DNA from: Conidiobolus incongruus B7586 | Lineage: Eukaryota > Entomophthoromycota > Entomophthoromycetes > Entomophthorales > Conidiobolaceae | Direction of reading: 5' to 3' | DNA length: 12,245 bases | Assembly (NCBI GenBank): GCA_000697335.1 | Contig: JNEM01013879.1 | Span: 1 to 12,245, forward strand | Shown: positions 7,351 through 12,245 of the stretch, piece after piece | Layout of the letters: every line of letters starts with the position of its first letter | How positions within the stretch are numbered: the stretch's first letter is position 1 | Made by a program: the position numbers and the translations under genes | Notes under the pieces: model-generated | Told to the model about the DNA's origin: nothing | Database searches by the model: none | What the model saw: only the letters and a program-made list of their open reading frames with translations

Positions 7351-9608
7351 CAATAATATATTTTATTTCATTATATAAAAAATTAGAACACAAAATAAAA
7401 ATATGAATAATTCTGTTTAAAATATCTTGTATTTCCAAGATTAATTAAATATAATTTATTTTTTAATTTTTGAATTGGTTTATAATTTTATCAAAGTGAT
7501 ATTTATACAATAGAGAATTATATTATAAAGATAAGTTGATTTATAGCTTTAAATAATAAATGTTTATATAAAGAATTATATATAATAAATTTTTATATTT
7601 AATAAACACCAACTTAATATATTCGACTTTTTATTTTATTTTCAAAATAGTTGCAAAATTATATACGAATAATTTTTCTACATTTCATTATTTACTATTT
7701 TAATGTAAATAAGCTTAAATCATTTTTAATATAATTCTCAAGATTCAATAATATTTGAATATAAAACATTTTCTATTATATATATTATATTTATTATCAA
7801 AAAGTGAATATATATTGAAACTCAAGAATTTAATAGAATTTTTAGTTAATTTGATTAAATTTATAATTAATCAATAGAACCATTATTCAATCTGTGATAT
7901 ATATTTTATTAGATGAAAAATAACATTATATTGATACTATAAAATATATTATAGTTTTTTTTTGAGATAAAATAAATATTGAGTTTTCAAATTTAGATGA
8001 ATGAAATTTATATTAAACCAAAAATTAAAACCTTTTATAATAATCATTGAGTTGTAAAATTGCTTAATGTGTTTTTCCATGCATTAAATATTGATGTTAA
8101 TTATATATATATATTACTAATATGAAAATTTTTCAAACTTGTATCAAAAAATTAGGAATATAAAATGAATAAAAGTTGAAAATTAAAATAAGAAATTTCT
8201 ATAAGATTTGATTTAAAATAGTGAAAGTGATAAAAAAAATATTATATATTTTTAAAATAATTGAATGAAATCAATCTAAATTATAAAAAAATATATTATT
8301 TGAAAGATAATTTAAATTTAAGAATGAGTATCTATATAAATTACTAGAAATTGATAGGAAATATCTTGCTTTAAAGTTATAATTAATATTTTAAGGTTTA
8401 ATATCCTTATAAAATTATTCTATGCATTATAAGTAACAGGTATTTTGAAAGAATGAAAAATATTTGTCTAAGATTAATTAGCGAATATTTTTGTCAATTT
8501 AATACATTTTATTTTTATATAAATATATTTAAATTTTTCTAATATAATATAATATAATTCTAGTCTAGTACCAGCATAATAATGATATTTTGTTAGATGA
8601 TACTAATTAATTTATTGTCTTTGCTTAATAATATACTCAATTTTTTATTGATCCTTTTCAAAGTTTTATATTTAGCGCACTTTTTAAATTGAAGTATCAA
8701 TAAATCAATATCCAGTTTTATATTAAATACTTGGAACTCTAAATTAATCAGTGTTAGATATAATTGCTATAGTATTATATTGTTGTTTTATATTCTCCAA
8801 GTAGAATATTTATATGATAATTAAGAAAAATTGAATAATATATAAAATTTAAAAATCTTCAAAGCTAGATAAATAAAAAAAATTATATTCAAATGAAAGT
8901 AATTTTATTTCATATATAATAATATAAAATTTCCTTTTAATTTGTATCCAACTGTCATTTGTTTATAGTTTTATGAATTTGAGTATATAATAAGATTAAC
9001 AATCATAAAATAAATTATATTATTATTAAAATTTGATATTTAAATTAGAGCATTAATATTTTAAGCAAAGGAATATATTATATAGATCATTATTTTTATT
9101 ATAATTCATATATTGATATTAATATAAATTATTGTTTTAACTTATATGAAATAGGATAATATTATATTAATATATATTGAAGATGGATTTATTTAAAATT
9201 AAAGTTGATTAATAATCTATTATTATTAATAAATTAAGTAAAATGACTGATATAATTCTATGATAGTTATAACTATAGTAATTTCTATATAATTAAAATA
9301 GTTAAAATAGTATTCTATTAAAATTAATGGTATATATCTTATAATAACTTGATTATAAAGATTTTGGTTTTATGAATTAGCTATTTTATATTTATTTTAT
9401 AAAAACAAGTAATTTAATAAGGTATAAATTATTTGTAAGAAAAAAAAATAATAAAAATCTTATAAATAATGATATAATGTTTAGACCTATATATATCTTA
9501 TATATTCATAATTTTAAAATTTTTAAAATATTAATATAAAACTTTATAATTATATTTGGTCATTTTTAAGATATAAAAATTTTTAAAATTATTTATATTC
9601 ATTATTAA
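7351..9608. other. Extremely AT-rich gene-less block
   Basis: About 2.25 kb in which sampled 60-base lines have only some 12-15% G+C. There are many homopolymer runs, short AT palindromes and a TA-repeat run near 8104-8115. No open frame of note on either strand, no recognised mobile element, no RNA gene. It resembles an AT-rich isochore; any ancient element here has decayed beyond recognition by eye. Confidence 0.7.
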
Positions 9609-9610
9609 TA

Positions 9611-9640
9611 TTAGTATGGAAATTAAGAAATGGCAAATTT
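9611..9640 (+). repeat. Left terminal inverted repeat of mariner copy 2
   Basis: It begins TTAGTATGGAAATTAAG at 9611. The first 25 bases match the reverse complement of the right end at 22 positions, with the block AAATTAAG and the TGGCA core preserved. It is directly preceded by TA. Confidence 0.88.
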
Positions 9641-9651
9641 TTTAATTTCTG

Positions 9652-9683
9652 ATCTTTCAAGCATATTATACGTTTTGAAAGAT
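9652..9683. repeat. Short inverted repeat in the mariner 5' leader
   Basis: ATCTTTCAA (9652-9660) and TTGAAAGAT (9675-9683) are exact reverse complements separated by a 14-base AT-rich loop. It sits just inside the left terminal repeat. It could be a subterminal transposase site or a chance palindrome in AT-rich DNA. A TA-repeat run follows immediately (9684-9699). Confidence 0.45.
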
Positions 9684-9801
9684 TATATATATATATAATA
9701 TATAGGAAAATAAATATTTTCAAACTAAATATATATATTCAATTTTAATTATTTTTTTTATTAAAGTATTTTGATTTTAAAATTTACACTTAAATTTAAT
9801 C

Positions 9802-10836
9802 ATGCTTAAACTAGATTGTGATTATCAAAAGGCTTTTATTTTTGTATCTTTAAAACTTAACCATAAACCCTCTAAAATCATCCAAAACTTGTAAACAGCT
9901 TATGGAGATGGTGCTTTATTTAAAACTACCATATATCACTAGATTCATGATTTTAAAGCTGGAAGGGACATTATTTAAAATTTACCAAAATCTGGAAGAC
10001 TAATTTCTACTGTCACTCTTTTACTTACCAATAAAGTAAAAAAATATATTAAGAAATACCCTTTTATTTCTGTTAGAGAACTATCAAAGCAATTTAATAT
10101 TAATTATACAAGCATGTTATATTTACTTAAGTTTAAACTTAGATTAATTAATAAAAATGCAAAATGGATATCTTATAATTTAACAGAAACCTAAAAGAAA
10201 ACTAGAGTAGCTATAGCTAAACTAAACTTATTAAGGTATAACTAAAAACAAAGGTTTTTACAGCAAATACTTACAATTGATGAATCTTGGATTCCTTTAT
10301 ATAATCCTTTACCTAAAAATAAAACAAGATGTTGGGTTAAGCTAAATCAATCCCCTCCACAAATTCCAATGAATAAGCACTTTAAATATAAGTGAATGTT
10401 AATTGTTGTAATAGATTATAATGTTATATAGTCTTCTTATTTAATACCTCAAGGAAAATCAATCAATAGTAAGTTATATATTACTTTTTTAAATAAAACA
10501 ATTTCTAAATGGTGTTCTCAATATAAATTAAAGACACCTATTATTTTGCATGATAATTGCAAAATACATAAAGCTAAAGTTGTAAAAGATTTTTTATATA
10601 AAAAAAATTGGAGGGAGTTACCACATCTAGTATATTCACCTGATTATAATCTATGTGATTATAATTGTTTTAGACAATTAAAAAAACAGCTTGCAGGAAA
10701 AAAAATTCTTGCAAACAAATTAAATTGGTTCATGAAACATTAAATTTCAGTCCTTAATAAAAAGAACTGTTTTTTAGGTATTAGAAGCTTACCAAAGGTA
10801 TAGAAAAGAGTTATTAATAATAAAAGAGGCTATTAA
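9802..10836 (+). pseudogene. Mariner (D34D) transposase, full length with nine in-frame stops
   Basis: Starting at ATG 9802, a single frame runs 344 codons to TAA 10834-10836, the usual mariner transposase length (about 345). N-terminal helix-turn-helix part: A-Y-G-D-G-A-L near codon 33 and F-K-A-G-R, then V-R-E-L-S-K-Q-F in the second HTH. The linker motif is K-W-I-S-Y-N-L-T (from codon 121). The catalytic triad is Asp160 (T-I-D-E-S-W), Asp251 (L-H-D-N) and Asp286 (L-C-D-Y), with exactly 34 residues between the last two, and Y-S-P-D at 278-281. Premature stops are at 9892, 9940, 9976, 10192, 10243, 10393, 10429, 10741 and 10801 (five TAA, three TAG, one TGA), yet there is no net frameshift. 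Several fall where the family has Gln or Trp. The copy is coding-dead under the standard code used by the neighbouring host genes. Confidence 0.9.
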
Positions 10837-10900
10837 TTTTATATTATTCATTAATTTTTATATATTATTTATTAATTTATTTGTTTAATTTTAATTTTAA

Positions 10901-10930
10901 AATTGTGCCATTACTTAATTTCTACACTAA
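10901..10930 (-). repeat. Right terminal inverted repeat of mariner copy 2
   Basis: Read on the minus strand it begins TTAGTGTAGAAATTAAGTAA, mirroring the left end with mismatches at positions 6, 8 and 18 and a small slip after TGGCA. It is directly followed on the plus strand by TA (10931-10932). Confidence 0.88.
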
Positions 10931-10932
10931 TA

Positions 10933-12245
10933 ATATGAATAAAAGGCTGAATTATATCAAAAATATATATAAGATAATAAAAACTAACAAATTGAAAATA
11001 TATTAAATATATGAAAATGTCTAAATTTATTATAGTTTTATTTAATGGAATAAAAAAGCAAATGTCATCGGGCAAAATAGCAATTAAATATTAAATTTAA
11101 TAATCATTATTTGAATTCATTAGAATTATAATTTTTCAAGACTATTATTAATATATATTAAATATATATAATAAAAATTATGATAGATTGAATTTTAGTA
11201 GTTATATTGTATAATCATCTTACTTGTATTTTTAAAATGATTCTTTGACTTTTTATATGATAGATATTATTAAATTCAAAATAATTTAGTATATTAAATA
11301 TTTGTTATCTTTATAAATATTATATTAATCATTGATATTGAAATTATTCTATTAAGCAAAATCTAGCAAGTTAATTACAAATAATATAATTTCATTCAGT
11401 AAAATAACTAGTGATAAAAATCTCAATTAGATTTTTAAATTTATTTAAAAAATTAGATGAAAAATATTTAATAATTATTTGATTATTTTTACAAATTAAA
11501 AATATTATATCACTAATCATCTGAAAATTAAAAATATTATTAAATATATCCACTTTTTTATTGATAAAATTATCTTATTCAGACTTTTTTTTATTTTAAG
11601 TGAATTTTGCAATTACTTTCTTGTAAAAGTTTATTTCGAAACCCAACACAATTATTTTCATATGAATCCAAGAAAATATCCTCAGTAAGAAAAAACATTG
11701 ATTTATGCTAATAATAATTTTTTGAATAATATTAGGCTTTTAAATATTTTAATTATACTATTAATTTAATTGATTTTTTAGTTTAATTTTTATTATTCAA
11801 GGTTTGATTTTATTGAATAAATAATATATTTGAGTATTATATATAAAATTCAGCAATTTCAAATATAACTCTATTATTTAAGAATATATCTTTTTTGTTT
11901 TTCATAATATAATTTCAACTAATAATATGAAAAAATTTGATTTAATTTATTTTAATAAGTGATTAATTATGTTAAAAAAATATAAATATTATTTAATAGT
12001 TATTTTTAATTAAATAAGATGATTTTTCAATTAAATTCATTAGATTTTTATTAGTATTTGGTTAATATAAAATTTATATTATATTTTTTATTTTTGAATA
12101 TTTAATAATATATATTCAGTTTTAATTTATTATTATTTTTTATTTTTATTTCTAAATTACAAAATTAATATTGTATATTATATATTATTTTATTTAATGA
12201 TTATTAAATTTTTTAAATTATAATATTAATTATATTTAAAATTTT
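10933..12245. other. AT-rich gene-less block to window end
   Basis: About 1.3 kb with no open frame of note, RNA gene or recognisable element. Composition is as AT-poor in G+C as 7351-9608, apart from slightly more mixed patches near 11050-11080 (TGTCATCGGGC) and 11630-11700. It is probably a continuation of the same AT-rich block into which the mariner inserted. Confidence 0.65.

Larger units (their letters stand above)
9611..10930 (+). mobile_element. Near-complete mariner DNA transposon (copy 2)
   Basis: A 1,320-bp element, the normal size for mariner (about 1.3 kb), bounded by a 28-30 bp imperfect terminal inverted repeat and by TA dinucleotides on both sides (9609-9610 and 10931-10932), the expected target duplication. 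Inside are a 190-bp 5' leader, a full-length transposase frame (9802-10836) and a 94-bp trailer. It is inactive as coded because of in-frame stops. It belongs to the same family as the fragment at 1-322 and has the same orientation. Both ends and the coding frame agree, so the boundaries are firm. Confidence 0.92.

Noticed and set aside
8100-8120. TA-repeat runs near 8104 and 9684 as regulatory or origin elements
   Set aside because: Short alternating TA runs are common in DNA of this composition; nothing else nearby supports an origin.
9802-10836. Reassigned stop codons (TAA/TAG read as Gln, ciliate-like) in the mariner
   Set aside because: At least two stops fall at Trp positions and one is TGA, which Gln reassignment would not explain. 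The three host genes use the standard code throughout.
7351-12245. Mitochondrial or plasmid origin of the AT-rich DNA
   Set aside because: No mitochondrial gene, tRNA or rRNA is visible, and the block is continuous with intron-bearing nuclear genes and a nuclear-type mariner.
1-12245. tRNA, rRNA, CRISPR array or LTR-type element anywhere in the window
   Set aside because: Scanning by eye found no cloverleaf, conserved rRNA block, regularly spaced repeats, long terminal repeats or reverse-transcriptase motifs.

Overview
The window looks like nuclear DNA from a fungus with an AT-rich genome. The reasons are a yeast-like homoserine O-acetyltransferase (MET2), many short spliceosomal introns (mostly 45-57 nt, GTAA donors, branch-point-like CTAAY/CTGAT close to the acceptor), standard-code host genes, and very AT-rich spacers. 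An early-diverging (zygomycete-type) fungus is a guess; the sequence shown does not fix the lineage.

Layout: (a) 1-322 is the 3' end of an old mariner DNA transposon, cut by the window edge. (b) 325-964 is the MET2 upstream region. (c) 965-2486 (+) is MET2, seven exons, 414 aa. (d) 2675-4814 (-) is a six-exon gene for a 623-aa DUF2009/UPF0652 protein with an N-terminal B-box zinc finger; it converges on MET2 with only 188 bp between stop codons. (e) 4815-5455 is a divergent promoter region. (f) 5456-7002 (+) is a three-exon gene for a 464-aa protein with three CCCH zinc fingers and a TLEQIR-type motif, resembling the animal mRNA-export factor ZC3H11A. (g) 7003 to about 7350 is gene-less DNA of moderate composition, followed by extremely AT-rich DNA to 9608. 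(h) 9611-10930 is a near-complete mariner element of the same family as (a), with terminal inverted repeats, flanking TA dinucleotides, and a full-length transposase frame carrying nine in-frame stops but no net frameshift. (i) 10933-12245 is AT-rich DNA with no gene seen.

The three host genes are unrelated in function (methionine/threonine branch-point metabolism, an uncharacterised conserved protein, RNA binding/export) and simply form a compact gene island between AT-rich, transposon-bearing flanks. All exon models were built by hand from splice signals, reading frame and remembered family motifs. They are inferences and have not been tested against transcripts. I found no RNA gene, CRISPR array or clearly new system. 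The most unusual points are a possible 23-nt intron, a 26-nt microexon, a 7-nt alternative acceptor that would truncate the zinc-finger protein, and the stop-riddled but frame-intact mariner.
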